Shown here: one piece after another, positions 1 to 9,299 of the stretch
How positions within the stretch are numbered: the stretch's first letter is position 1
Layout: every line of letters starts with the position of its first letter
Notes under the pieces: generated by a model
The model's database searches: none
Told to the model about the DNA's origin: nothing
What the model saw: the letters and a program-made list of their open reading frames with translations, nothing else
Translations under genes and position numbers: made by a program
Assembly: GCA_036563645.1 (NCBI GenBank)
Contig: DATCMA010000056.1
Span: 1 to 64,000 of the forward strand
DNA from: DATCMA01 sp036563645
Lineage (GTDB): Bacteria; Actinomycetota; Actinomycetes; Mycobacteriales; Micromonosporaceae
Direction: 5' to 3'
Length of the DNA stretch: 64,000 nucleotides

Positions 1-2441
1 TGGGCGAGGGCTGCGCCAGTGAGCAGGTCCCCGAACAGCCGGAGCTGCTCCGTCTTCGCCTCGGCGGCCCTAAGAAAGTCGCGCTTCTTGGCGAGGACCG
101 CCAACGGGTCGCCGCTCTCCTCGACCTGGGCGATTTGCCGCCGCTGCTTAGCAACCTCAGCGACCAGCGACCGGATGCGCGACGTCCAGTCCCACAGGGT
201 TCCCTCGTGGATCTTGCGGCCCCGCTTCGGATCCAGGTGCATGTACTCGAGTTGCTCGAGGGAGGTGATGCCGAGCAGCGAATCCCCGCAGACGAGACGG
301 TCGTCGAGGAAAGTGAACGGGCGGTTGGGGTCCATGGAGACCAGCCACAGCGACAGCTTCGCCATCTCCACCGCCATGGGGTTGATGTCCACCCCGTACA
401 GGCAGTGCTCGATGACCTGCCGCCGGGCCTCGATCACCAGGGGGTCCTCGGAAAGGTCGCGCACCCGGTCACCCGCGTTCGCGAGATAAGCGCGGGCGCG
501 CTCGTCCCCCTCCTTCTCCCAGGCCTCAATCAGCCGGTCGCCGAGGTAACGGGCCGCGGCAACGAGGAACGCCGCCGAACCCATGGCGATATCGGCGACC
601 TTCAGCGACAGAATGTCCTCACTGGACTTGGGCTGCCACTCGTTGCGGTCCGCAGTCTGCAGCGGCCCCGGCTCATACACCAGCGGTTCGAGGGCGCCCT
701 CGACGACCTGCTCGGCGAGGAACCGCGGGGTGTAGTGGGTGCCGGTGTTTCTGCGCAGCGCCGACTCGGTGACATAGAGCGCCCCAGGCAGGATGACGAG
801 CGGCAGGCCCCGCAGATCCTCGCGGATGATCCCGACGAACGGGAGCAGCTGTTCCGCCAACTGGTAATCGCCGCCGGTGACGGCGAGGAGCTTCTTGCGG
901 GCCTCCTCCCGCTCCGTGCCCTCCAGCGGGATGAGCTTCTTCGCCAGCGCCGCCGCTGACCCGATCTTTGAATCCTTGTATTTCTCAGCGAGCAGCGCAC
1001 CCAGCGCCGCCGGGTCACCGCCGGTCTTCTCCCGCGCCTCGTCCAGCTCGCTGAGGGGAACCTCCTCCTCCAGGCCGTCCTTGCCGATCAGCCCGACCGT
1101 GACCCCGACGGAGCGGAAGGCGTCGAACGACAGCAGGCCCTCGTAGACGTACCCGATCTGCTCGACGTCGAGGGTGCGGAAGCTCAGCTTGCGCCGCTCC
1201 CGAGACCGCCCAGAGCCGACCTCGACGTACTGCACCGACCGGAGCATGTGCAGCACCGTGCGGTCGTCGATGTTGAGCGGCAGCCACGGGTACGCCTCCG
1301 GGTCAAACAGCGACCCGCCGTGGCCGGGCAGGGTGAGCCGCGGATGGTCGATGCCGGCGTAGACAGCGGTGAACAGGGCGAGCAGCCGGTGCCAGGCGGC
1401 GTAGCTGTGCTCGAGGTCCTCCTCGCTGCCGTCGATGACCCGCTGCTCCAGCTCCTCACACAGCCGGCCCGCCGAGTACGCCCGCACATACAGCTCGTTG
1501 TCTGAGGGCAGCAGCTTGCGTTCCTCGGCGAAGAGGAGGAAGACGATCCGCATCATCACCGCGACCGCGCCGCGATACACCTCGTGCGCGGAGACCAGCT
1601 GCCCCGTGGCCGGGTGGACCAGCCCAGGGCCGCCGCGCTCCCGGTCACGGGCCTCGGCGCGGCCGATCGCGGCGACGAGCAACTCCACCGCCCGGCGGAC
1701 CTGCACCCCGAGCGCCTCGGTGATCTCCTCGGCGCGGTCGAGGCTCGCCCGCAGCAGCGGAACCAGCCGCTCCTCCTCCGGCACGCCGAAGAACCGGCGC
1801 CGGCCGAGTAGCGACACAAACGCCCGCACGACCACCCGCTCGGCGGCCTCCGGCCACAGCGCCGCGTCGAACACCGCGGTCGTGGTGACCCCGCCGCGCG
1901 GCGCCCACACCAGCGCCCACCAGCGGCCATCGGTGGCCAAGCCGAGTTCGACGTTGTGGTGGCGGCACGCGTGCGCCAGTCGGTCCACATAGGTCGCCGC
2001 CCACGTAGACCCCTCCACCCGGGCGGTGGGCCGCACCCCCGGCGGACAGATCATGCCGAGCAGCCGGACCGTGTCCGGCTTGAGCTCCTCCCCCGGCTCG
2101 ACCAGCGCGAACGACGGACAGATCTCGGTGTCGTGCTCGGGGACGGTGACCGCGAGCGTCTCCATGCCGTCGACGTGCAGGGCATCCCGCCAGTCGAGCA
2201 AGTCCCGCAGCACGAAGTCGATCCACGCCCGCTGTCCGGCCGCGGTGTCGGTCTGCCACTCGGCGTGCCGGGACCGCAGCTGCTCACGGGTTCTCTTGTC
2301 GAGCGCGTCGAGGCTCGGCCAGGTGTCGCGCAGCACCGGCAAGCTGAGGAACGGCCCGCTGACCTCGATGAGGCTCAGCCATTCGCGGTGCTGCTGAACG
2401 CTGTCCGGAGTGGACGATCGACGCAGGGCCGTGCGGCTCAT
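1..2441 (-). CDS. Eco57I/PglX-like class I DNA methyltransferase, DrmMI-like (partial, runs off left edge)
   Basis: About 813 codons are visible and the frame stays open to the window edge, so the C-terminus is missing. A long N-terminal region of about 600 residues precedes a methylase core. The core shows a TGTHYTP motif, a SAM-binding motif I read as DIAMGSAAFL (the family usually has DPAMGSGAFL) and the downstream NPMAVEMAKLSLWL motif. The NPPY/F catalytic motif would lie beyond the edge. The ATG start overlaps the helicase stop as ATGA, with GGGAGG upstream, so the two are translationally coupled. This size and helicase coupling match N6-adenine methylases of class 1 DISARM (DrmMI) or PglX-type enzymes. 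DISARM is inferred from gene order. A helicase-linked type IIG-like system is the alternative. Confidence 0.8.
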   Translation of the reverse strand, partial: MSRTALRRSSTPDSVQQHREWLSLIEVSGPFLSLPVLRDTWPSLDALDKRTREQLRSRHAEWQTDTAAGQRAWIDFVLRDLLDWRDALHVDGMETLAVTVPEHDTEICPSFALVEPGEELKPDTVRLLGMICPPGVRPTARVEGSTWAATYVDRLAHACRHHNVELGLATDGRWWALVWAPRGGVTTTAVFDAALWPEAAERVVVRAFVSLLGRRRFFGVPEEERLVPLLRASLDRAEEITEALGVQVRRAVELLVAAIGRAEARDRERGGPGLVHPATGQLVSAHEVYRGAVAVMMRIVFLLFAEERKLLPSDNELYVRAYSAGRLCEELEQRVIDGSEEDLEHSYAAWHRLLALFTAVYAGIDHPRLTLPGHGGSLFDPEAYPWLPLNIDDRTVLHMLRSVQYVEVGSGRSRERRKLSFRTLDVEQIGYVYEGLLSFDAFRSVGVTVGLIGKDGLEEEVPLSELDEAREKTGGDPAALGALLAEKYKDSKIGSAAALAKKLIPLEGTEREEARKKLLAVTGGDYQLAEQLLPFVGIIREDLRGLPLVILPGALYVTESALRRNTGTHYTPRFLAEQVVEGALEPLVYEPGPLQTADRNEWQPKSSEDILSLKVADIAMGSAAFLVAAARYLGDRLIEAWEKEGDERARAYLANAGDRVRDLSEDPLVIEARRQVIEHCLYGVDINPMAVEMAKLSLWLVSMDPNRPFTFLDDRLVCGDSLLGITSLEQLEYMHLDPKRGRKIHEGTLWDWTSRIRSLVAEVAKQRRQIAQVEESGDPLAVLAKKRDFLRAAEAKTEQLRLFGDLLTGAALA

Positions 2442-5400
2442 CGGATGGCCTCCCGCTGGGGAACGACGAACACCACCGCCACCGGGAACCGATGCGGTAC
2501 GGGATCGCGGTAGCGGGCTTCGACTGCCGCGAGCTCGCGGTCCCGCTCCGCTTCCAGGCCGGCGAGCCGCACTTCCCAGGACTGCCGGTCCCGGCGGTAT
2601 TGGGCGAGTTCTTCCTTGCTCTTCTCCAGCTCGGCGCGGCTGAAGAGCGCGTCCTCCTCGTCAGTAGCGAGCGCGTCACGCAGGCTCGCCGCGAACTGGG
2701 CGAAGTTCTCGGTGATGCGCCGCCGCTCCGCTTCCTGCCGCTGGGCGAGCTTGCGCTCCAGCGACTCCCGACGGGTCGCGGTCCGCCAATCGAGGGCGGC
2801 GAGCAGGCCGTCGGCGATCCGGGGCCAGCGAGCGGCGATGCGCTGCCACACCACATTCGAGACGGGGGTGCCAGAGGTCAACGCCCGGTCGAGGATGCCG
2901 CCGAGCACCGTGAGGTTCTCCAGGCGGCGGAACCGGCCGTTCTCCGGTGCCCAGCCGCCGGCGTAGAGGACTTCCTCGTGCAGCCGCACCCCGTCCGTGC
3001 CCACGAGCACGAACCGCGCGTACGCCCCGACCAGCACGTCTTCCAGGGCCGGGTCGTCGCTCACCACCGCGGTCACCCGGTGCAGGCCGATGTCGCGATT
3101 GGACACCGCGGCGCGCAGCAGCTGGGTCGACATGGCGACCAGCGGGTGGTTGAGGTGGGCGAGCACCACCGGGATGCTCTGTGCGGTGAGTTCCCGGGCC
3201 ACCTCGGGGTCGAAGGTGATCGGCATCTGCCGGGGTTGCTCGCCGGGGCGCTGGAGCTTCTCGGTGAGCCCGACGGTCGCCCGCTGCCACGACCCGGTCA
3301 GCGGCGGCACCTCGTACAGCCCGCCGACTGGGTAGCGGTCGTCGGTGTACGGGCGGAGCGACTGCTGTCGGGCGAGGTCGAGCGCGGTGTCCACGACCCG
3401 TTTGATCGCGTCCGGGGTGATGCGCAGCTCCCGGACCGTCTCCTCGACCGTCTCTCGCAGCCGCCGCACCTGCGCGCCGACGTTCGACTCCGTCGGCACG
3501 TCCTCGGTGCCACGGGTGGCGGTGACCGCGTCGACGTTGACCTTCTGTCCGAGCATGTGGCGCTGCACCGCGTCGGCGAGCACCGCGTTCACCTTGCCCA
3601 GGTCGGCTTCCATCTGGGCGACTTTCATCGCAACCCGGGACAGGAACTCGAGGTCGGCTTCGAAGCTGTCGACCGCCTTGCCGAAACCAGTGCCCACGAA
3701 GTGGTAGACCTCGGGCGGCTTGCTCTGCCCGTACCGGTCGATCCGCCCGATGCGCTGCTCGAGCTTGTTGGGGTTGAACGGGATGTCGTAGTTGATGAGC
3801 CGGTGGCAGTGCCGCTGCAGGTCGATTCCTTCGCTGGCGGCGTCGGTGGCGAGCAGGATCCGCACCGGGTGCTCCGTCGGGTCGGCCTGGAACGCCAGCC
3901 GCAGTTGCTCGCGCTCCTCCGTACTCATCCCGCCGTGTAAAAGGGCCAGCCGCTCGCCGCCCAAGCCCTCCTGCCGCAGGAGGTTGGCCAACCACACCTG
4001 GGTGTCGCGGTACTCGGTGAACACCACGACCCGCTCGTTGGTCCAGTACGTGCCGTCGGGCCGGCAGATCGCCGTCAGGCGGCTGATGAGCTCGCGGGCC
4101 TTGGCGTCCGGCTTCGCCTCATGAGACAGCGCCCAGTCGCGCATCTCCTCCAGCAGGCTGACTTCGTCATCGCTGGGGTCCGGCTGCATGGGGCGTACCC
4201 GATCCAGCGCGTCGGCCTCCGCCTCGGCGAGCTGCTCGTCGTCGTAGGTGGCGACGTCGTCCCAGAACTCCTCCAGCCACTGGGGGATATCGTCCTCGGC
4301 CATCAGCGTGGGCGAGGCGGAGCGGCTGCGAAGGGTCTCGAGGTAGACCTCGATGGTGTGGGCGAACGCGGCCGGGCTGGAGAAGAGCCGCTTCTTGAGC
4401 AGCAGGGTCACCAAGTCAGTGGCCTTGTGGCCGCGGCGCGAGGTGAGCTTCTTGCGCCGCAGCTCAGCGAAGCGTTTGAGCAGGTCGTGGATCTTCCGTT
4501 CACTCTCGGGGTACGTGACGGGGATGGCGATGGGCCGGCGTGGTGGGAAGCGAGGAGTGCCGTCCGCGTCGACGATGTCGCGCTTGAGTCGGCGCACAAC
4601 CGTGTCGCGCACCGCGGCCCGATCCGGCTTGACCCCGCGGGCGAACCGCTGGTTGTCGAGGATCTCCAGCAGCGCGGTGAACGACGACAGGTAGCCGTTG
4701 TGTGGGGTGGCCGACAGGAAGAGCCGGTGGGTGAAGTGTGGTGCGATGCGGCGGATGAGTTTCGTCTGCTGCGAGTCGACCGCGTACACCTGCCGGGGTG
4801 CGGCCGGGGCGACGTGGTGTGCCTCGTCGAGGATGAGCAGGTCAAAGGTGCGCGGGTACGTCGGCTCGGGGGGAAGGACTTCGTCGAGGAGCCGCTGCGC
4901 CTTTTGGCTGCGCAGCCACGGCAAGCTGACGATACACAGTGGATAGACCTGGAACGGGTTGGCGGCGGAGCCGTGGGTGCGGCGCACCTCCGCGCAGCGC
5001 GCTGAATCGATGATGGTGAAGTCGAGGCCGAACTTCTCGGCCATCTCATCGCGCCACTTCACCGTCAACCCAGCCGGGCAGACGATCATGATACGGCGGG
5101 CGCGGTGCCGCAGCAGCAGCTCCTGGGCGACCAGACCCGCCTCAATCGTCTTGCCGAGGCCGACGTCGTCGGCGAGCAGCAGGTTGACCCGCGGCGCTTC
5201 GACCGCACGAGCCACCGGCTCCAGCTGGTAGTCCTCGATGGCAACCCCAGAGCGAAACGGGGCCTGCAAGGTCTTGACATCAGCCGAGGTGACCGCAGAC
5301 CAGCGCACCGCGTCGAGGAACGCGCCGAGTCGCTGCGGCGGGTCGAAACCGGCAGTGCTGACATCGGGCAGGGCCCCGCTGGGCAGCACCCTCCGTCCGG

Positions 5401-5572
5401 GCTCGACCTCCCAGATCACCTCCAAGGTGTCGCCGTAGCGGCCATCCTCGACGCTTTGCAAGCTCACCAGGTGGCACCGCTCACTGGGCTCGACGTCGCT
5501 CACCACCCAGCGTTGGCCACGAACCTCGACGAGCTGCCCGATCGTCGGCGCGTCTGTCGTCGCCGTCGACAC
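2438..5572 (-). CDS. drmD: SNF2-family DNA helicase, DrmD-like
   Basis: A 1044-aa superfamily 2 helicase. Walker A lies near residues 134-142 (LADDVGLGKT), the DEAH box near 249-252 (LDEAHH), an SATPHN motif near 290, and motif VI RIGRIDRYGQ near 610. The C-terminal third is charged and coiled-coil-like (ERKLAQRQEAERRRITENFAQ region). The GTG start at 5572 has an AAGGGGG ribosome binding site. The stop overlaps the downstream methylase start. DrmD of class 1 DISARM has this length and domain order, and drmD followed by a large methylase is the class 1 order. drmA, drmB and drmC would then lie left of the window, which cannot be tested here. Helicase assignment is secure; the system name is inferred. 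Confidence 0.8.
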   Translation of the reverse strand: MSTATTDAPTIGQLVEVRGQRWVVSDVEPSERCHLVSLQSVEDGRYGDTLEVIWEVEPGRRVLPSGALPDVSTAGFDPPQRLGAFLDAVRWSAVTSADVKTLQAPFRSGVAIEDYQLEPVARAVEAPRVNLLLADDVGLGKTIEAGLVAQELLLRHRARRIMIVCPAGLTVKWRDEMAEKFGLDFTIIDSARCAEVRRTHGSAANPFQVYPLCIVSLPWLRSQKAQRLLDEVLPPEPTYPRTFDLLILDEAHHVAPAAPRQVYAVDSQQTKLIRRIAPHFTHRLFLSATPHNGYLSSFTALLEILDNQRFARGVKPDRAAVRDTVVRRLKRDIVDADGTPRFPPRRPIAIPVTYPESERKIHDLLKRFAELRRKKLTSRRGHKATDLVTLLLKKRLFSSPAAFAHTIEVYLETLRSRSASPTLMAEDDIPQWLEEFWDDVATYDDEQLAEAEADALDRVRPMQPDPSDDEVSLLEEMRDWALSHEAKPDAKARELISRLTAICRPDGTYWTNERVVVFTEYRDTQVWLANLLRQEGLGGERLALLHGGMSTEEREQLRLAFQADPTEHPVRILLATDAASEGIDLQRHCHRLINYDIPFNPNKLEQRIGRIDRYGQSKPPEVYHFVGTGFGKAVDSFEADLEFLSRVAMKVAQMEADLGKVNAVLADAVQRHMLGQKVNVDAVTATRGTEDVPTESNVGAQVRRLRETVEETVRELRITPDAIKRVVDTALDLARQQSLRPYTDDRYPVGGLYEVPPLTGSWQRATVGLTEKLQRPGEQPRQMPITFDPEVARELTAQSIPVVLAHLNHPLVAMSTQLLRAAVSNRDIGLHRVTAVVSDDPALEDVLVGAYARFVLVGTDGVRLHEEVLYAGGWAPENGRFRRLENLTVLGGILDRALTSGTPVSNVVWQRIAARWPRIADGLLAALDWRTATRRESLERKLAQRQEAERRRITENFAQFAASLRDALATDEEDALFSRAELEKSKEELAQYRRDRQSWEVRLAGLEAERDRELAAVEARYRDPVPHRFPVAVVFVVPQREAIR

Positions 5573-5747
5573 TGATTGCCCCCTTACCGGCTTACCGGGT
5601 CACCTGAACGCCACCGTGCATGCACCCTACGCGTCGTTCGATGGGGTGCGGTCACCCGAATAGGCGTGTCTGTCGATCCCCTCGCCTCCATTGGGATCGG
5701 TCGCATCGTCGATGGATGTCACTCCCACGCACTTGGTATCGAGACAG

Positions 5748-7703
5748 TCACTGTTGGTTATCGCTCCCGACGTCGTTGCCGGCGGCGGGGCGTATGCTGC
5801 CGCGCGCCAGGCCGTCCGCGGTCATCCGTACGAGTTCGGCACCGAGCTCGGCGGCCCTCCGCACCGCCCGGTCGAAGGCGTCGAGCGTGCGGAACGCCTC
5901 CCCCAAGCGACGTTGCTCCGCCAGCGGCAGCCGCGGCACCTGCGCCCGGCGGACGTCGATGCGAAAACTGCTGGAGATGCTGCTGGTGTGCCGCGCGTTG
6001 GCGGAGCTGCGCAGGTGCCCGGCGAGGAACCACGCGTCAAGCGCCGCGGGATCAGGCCGGAGCAGGTAGAGGTCTCGGCCGAGCAGCGCTCCCGATTCGG
6101 CCACCACACGGGCGATGAGTCTTCGGGCGGTCACCGGGACGACGACGTCACCGGGGAGGAGCTCAACCCCGGGGTGGAGCTGCTCGTCGGCCCGGCCCGA
6201 GGCCGGTTGCCCGCGCATCACGTCGTCGACGGTGAGCACCGGTCGGTCATCGAGGACCGCGGCGGGCTCACTTGGGGAAGCCTCCCTCGCGGTCGAGCGG
6301 AACGGGCCGATGACCTGTAATGCGCCGCTCTTGGCCAGCTCAGCGACGGAGGCTGTCGCCGCTTCCCGTGGGGTGGCCTCGCCACGCACCGCCGGCAGCA
6401 GCCTCGGCAGCTCGGTGACGAGTGTCTGGAACTCGTCACGGTGGCGCGCCAGCCGCTGCCTCGTGTCGACGGGAAGGAGGTCGGGCTGCCGCACGCCCGG
6501 AGTGAGGTCAACCTCCTCGTCGAGCAGCTCGATCAACGGAACCGTGCGCGCGAACCCCGGCTCCTCCAGGGGCTGCTCCGGATCCGCGGCGAAGCGTCGG
6601 TAGAGGTCGCGCACCCGGGCGTACACCTCCGGCAGGTCGCTGTCCGCGGCGGTGGTGTCCACCAGCAACACGCGCGGCGAGGGCGACTCCTCGGGATCGG
6701 GCCGCCGCAGCACCCACAGGTGCAGGGGTACGCGGTGGCGGCCCGCTGCCCCGGCGGGCAGTGCGATCACCGCGCGTAGCGCGCCACGGCGCAGTAGCTC
6801 ACCGCGGATGCGGCGGCCAGCGCGGCGGCGGGCGGCCGCGGGCGGCATGAGCAGGACCGCGCTGCCGCCGATGCGCAGGTGCGCAAGCGCGTGCTGGACC
6901 CAAGCCAACTCCGGTTCGGTGCGGGGCGGCAGGCCATAGACCCAGCGCGGGTCGTAGGCGAGGACCTCGTGCCCCCAGTTCGACATCCCCAACGGTGGCG
7001 CGCACACCACCGCGTCGACGGTTTGGCCGGCGTACGCGTCAGCGCGCAGGGAGTCCCCGACCTGGACGCCGCCGGGGACCTGGTGGAGCGCGAGCCACCG
7101 GTCGGCGACCCGGGCGAGACCGGGGTCGAGGTCCTGGCCGTAGGCGGCGGCGCAGCCCGCGCGGGCCGCGGCACGCAGCAGGCCGCCGCAGCCGCACGTG
7201 GGGTCGAGCACGGTGCCGCCCGCGACGTCCGCGAGCCCGACCATCACGTCCGCCAGCTCCTCGGGAGTGGGGTTCGTGCGCAGTCCGGGCCAGTGCTGGA
7301 GGCGTACCCAGAGGTCGTCGAAGGTGGACTGTGCCCCTCGCGCGGTGGCATGGGCAGCGACCTCGTCCAGCACCGCCCTGAGCCGTGGATCAGGAGTCCT
7401 GTCGTGGTCACCGCGCTCGACGCCAAGCAGGTAGTCCCCGACTCGGGCAAGGGTTTCGCACGGGTCGTCGCCGGTGGCGAGGATCTGCCGCCACAGCCGC
7501 TCCTCCGCGGAAACTTCGGCGAGCTTGCCCTGAGCCCGCAGCCACGCCTCGACTTCCCGCAGGTCGAACTCCGGGCTGGTCGGGGTGCCTCCGACTGGTG
7601 CTGGGAAGTCGGGGTGTCGCCTGCGCCAGTTGCTCACCGCGGCGCGGCCGACGCCAGCGAGGCGGGCGATCTCCGCGGCGGTGACTGTTGGGTTACGCGC
7701 CAC
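5748..7703 (-). CDS. N-6 DNA methylase-like protein with N-terminal HTH and C-terminal specificity-like domain
   Basis: A 651-aa protein in three parts. Residues 1-60 are an excisionase/HTH-like domain (AAEIARLAGVGRAAVSNW) with DLREVEAWL. Residues 140-350 are an HsdM-like Rossmann methylase with motif I DPTCGCGG at 167-174. The C-terminal 230 residues resemble an HsdS half-site module, ending with a PLAEQRRLGEAF-type segment. The catalytic motif IV, normally NPPF/DPPF, reads CAPPLGM at about 234-240, so the first Asn and the aromatic residue are both replaced. The protein may bind DNA and SAM without efficient methyl transfer. It starts at GTG 7703 and lies 175 bp upstream of the helicase on the same strand, so co-transcription is plausible. 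Confidence 0.8.
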   Translation of the reverse strand: MARNPTVTAAEIARLAGVGRAAVSNWRRRHPDFPAPVGGTPTSPEFDLREVEAWLRAQGKLAEVSAEERLWRQILATGDDPCETLARVGDYLLGVERGDHDRTPDPRLRAVLDEVAAHATARGAQSTFDDLWVRLQHWPGLRTNPTPEELADVMVGLADVAGGTVLDPTCGCGGLLRAAARAGCAAAYGQDLDPGLARVADRWLALHQVPGGVQVGDSLRADAYAGQTVDAVVCAPPLGMSNWGHEVLAYDPRWVYGLPPRTEPELAWVQHALAHLRIGGSAVLLMPPAAARRRAGRRIRGELLRRGALRAVIALPAGAAGRHRVPLHLWVLRRPDPEESPSPRVLLVDTTAADSDLPEVYARVRDLYRRFAADPEQPLEEPGFARTVPLIELLDEEVDLTPGVRQPDLLPVDTRQRLARHRDEFQTLVTELPRLLPAVRGEATPREAATASVAELAKSGALQVIGPFRSTAREASPSEPAAVLDDRPVLTVDDVMRGQPASGRADEQLHPGVELLPGDVVVPVTARRLIARVVAESGALLGRDLYLLRPDPAALDAWFLAGHLRSSANARHTSSISSSFRIDVRRAQVPRLPLAEQRRLGEAFRTLDAFDRAVRRAAELGAELVRMTADGLARGSIRPAAGNDVGSDNQQ

Positions 7704-7722
7704 ACTCGCAGTTTACATATCC

Positions 7723-7744
7723 GTCAAGTCACACGTCTGTTGAC
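7723..7744. promoter_or_regulatory. Inverted repeat GTCAA-N12-TTGAC, candidate operator
   Basis: A GTCAA/TTGAC pair separated by 12 bp sits between the divergent methylase (start 7703) and lipoprotein (start 7804) genes. The right half overlaps a TTGACA hexamer at 7740-7745 that could be a -35 box for the lipoprotein gene. The methylase carries an HTH domain and could bind here, but that is inference. Confidence 0.35.
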
Positions 7745-7803
7745 AGCGTTCACAGGCATGTGCTCTCCTTAACGCCGGCACATCGACCTGTGGAGGGCTA
7801 TCC

Positions 7804-8325
7804 ATGCGCAAGGTGACGTGGGCTGCACTCGCTCTGTCCGCACTGGTCGCGCTGGGATGCGGGGCGGGCGCCAGCAACAACACCGCAAGCAGCTCCGGCG
7901 GAGGTGATGCGAAGGACGACAAGCCGGCCGCGAAGATCGGCGAGCCGGTGCGCGACGGAAAGTTCGAGTTCACCGTCAAGTCGATGAAGTGCGGCGTCAG
8001 CACCGTCGGTGACAAGTACGTCCAGGAGAAGGCGCAGGGTCAGTTCTGCCTCATCACGCTGACCGTGAAGAACATCGGTAAGGAGCCGCAGACGCTAGTC
8101 GACAGCGCGCAGAAGGCGTACGCGGCGGACGGCACCGAGTACTCAACGGATTCAACAGCCGCCCTTTACGCCAACAAGGGCGAGAACACCATCTTCACCG
8201 AGATCAACCCAGGGAATCAGATCAGCGGTGTGCTGGTCTTCGACATCCCGAAGGACGTCACACTCACCAAGCTCGAACTCCACGACTCGATCTTCTCCGG
8301 CGGCGTCGAAGTCGCCTTGGAGTAA
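7804..8325 (+). CDS. DUF4352-type lipoprotein
   Basis: A 173-aa secreted lipoprotein. The signal peptide has a lipobox ending LGCG near residue 19, followed by a Gly/Ser/Asn-rich linker. The rest is an immunoglobulin-like fold typical of DUF4352 (FEFTVKSMKCG, FCLITLTVKNIGKEPQTL, GVLVFDIPK). Such proteins are anchored outside the membrane and have no defined activity. The gene diverges from the defence-like operon and has a strong terminator downstream, so it is probably transcribed alone. Confidence 0.85.
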   Translation: MRKVTWAALALSALVALGCGAGASNNTASSSGGGDAKDDKPAAKIGEPVRDGKFEFTVKSMKCGVSTVGDKYVQEKAQGQFCLITLTVKNIGKEPQTLVDSAQKAYAADGTEYSTDSTAALYANKGENTIFTEINPGNQISGVLVFDIPKDVTLTKLELHDSIFSGGVEVALE

Positions 8326-8694
8326 TCACGGCGACACTCGCCGAGCGGGCGCTAACCAGCAGTCCAGAGGTACGGCACTCCCCGGTGTCCGGGGCGACAC
8401 CCGCCCCGGACACCGCTGTACCGGTCGCCCTGCCGCATCATCCCCGTCCGGTGGCGGCCAGTCCGCGGTGCGTCACGGAAAATACTTGAAGCGACCGACT
8501 CCCCAAAGTGCAAGGAAGCTTATCGGGATGGGTAATTTGCGACGCCAACTATCCCACTGACAATCATAGGAGATAGAGGGATCAGATTTGGGCCACGCAC
8601 CCTTCCGGCGTTAATTCAGAAAACACCGAGGGCCCCGAAGAATATGGCGATCTCTTACGTATGGTGACCACGGCGCTGAGGGTAGCGACGCGCC
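8326..8694. other. Intergenic stretch, lower GC
   Basis: Holds the terminator of the lipoprotein gene at 8383-8415. The remainder is a lower-GC stretch in which I see no convincing coding frame. Confidence 0.5.
8383..8415 (+). terminator. Terminator hairpin after DUF4352 lipoprotein
   Basis: A perfect 14-bp stem (CGGTGTCCGGGGCG and its complement) with a 5-nt loop, about 58 bp after the lipoprotein stop. There is no T-tract, as is common in high-GC actinobacteria. Confidence 0.65.
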
Positions 8695-9102
8695 TCATGA
8701 GCCTTCCGCCCTTGCGATTATAGCGAGGCCAGTGAGCCCGCCGATGACCAGAATGCTCGCCACGATGAGAAGCCATGTGGCGAGTCCTCGGTTATTACGT
8801 GCCAGGAAATAGGCAATACCAACGAGTCCGCCGAGCATCAACTCGGTCATGGGGATAATGCGCAGCCCATCAGCAGAACCTTCGAATACAGACAACCCGC
8901 TGAGTACACCGAAAAAGATTGCAAGCAATGCAACGTGCGCCCGGAAAGCGTTTATGTTGCGTTCCTGTAGGTCGGCGAACACTCCACGGATGTAACGCAC
9001 CATCTCGGCTCGCTCTTCGGGTGACATGGACTCGTAACGCTTACGCCAACTCCATCGACGCATTTTGGCCACGGTCATGAGAGTAGCGGCCCGGGCGAGC
9101 AA
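8695..9102 (-). CDS. Hypothetical membrane protein
   Basis: A 135-aa protein with a basic N-terminus (MRRWSWRKRYESMSPEERAE) followed by two or three hydrophobic segments, near HVALLAIFFGVLSGL, MLGGLVGIAYFLA and WLLIVASILVIGG. I do not recognise a family. Start choice is uncertain; Met14 (MRRWSW...) is an alternative to the first Met. It stands alone in the lower-GC accessory stretch between the lipoprotein and the next plus-strand gene. Confidence 0.55.
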   Translation of the reverse strand: MLARAATLMTVAKMRRWSWRKRYESMSPEERAEMVRYIRGVFADLQERNINAFRAHVALLAIFFGVLSGLSVFEGSADGLRIIPMTELMLGGLVGIAYFLARNNRGLATWLLIVASILVIGGLTGLAIIARAEGS

Positions 9103-9299
9103 CGACTGTCTCCCATCTGTCTCAAGTGGAGCATCAGTGACGAACCGCCGGCTGCCCGGGCCAGCACCGGTGTCGCGAGGTCGCCGGTTCAGGCAACCAG
9201 TCCTCGCCGCGGGGAGATCGGCAGGAGCGAGATCGGCGAGTCGTACGGCGGCGACTAGTATGGCGGTGCCGCCTGGCCCGCACCACCCCGGAATAGCTC

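Noticed and set aside
135..959. Long plus-strand open frames opposite the left-edge methylase
   Set aside because: They are complementary-strand shadows. The minus frame carries recognisable methylase motifs and is open for over 800 codons, while the plus frames have no domain features.
2492..3940. 482-aa plus-strand open frame opposite the helicase
   Set aside because: Composition reflects antisense of a GC-rich gene; the minus frame has all helicase motifs.
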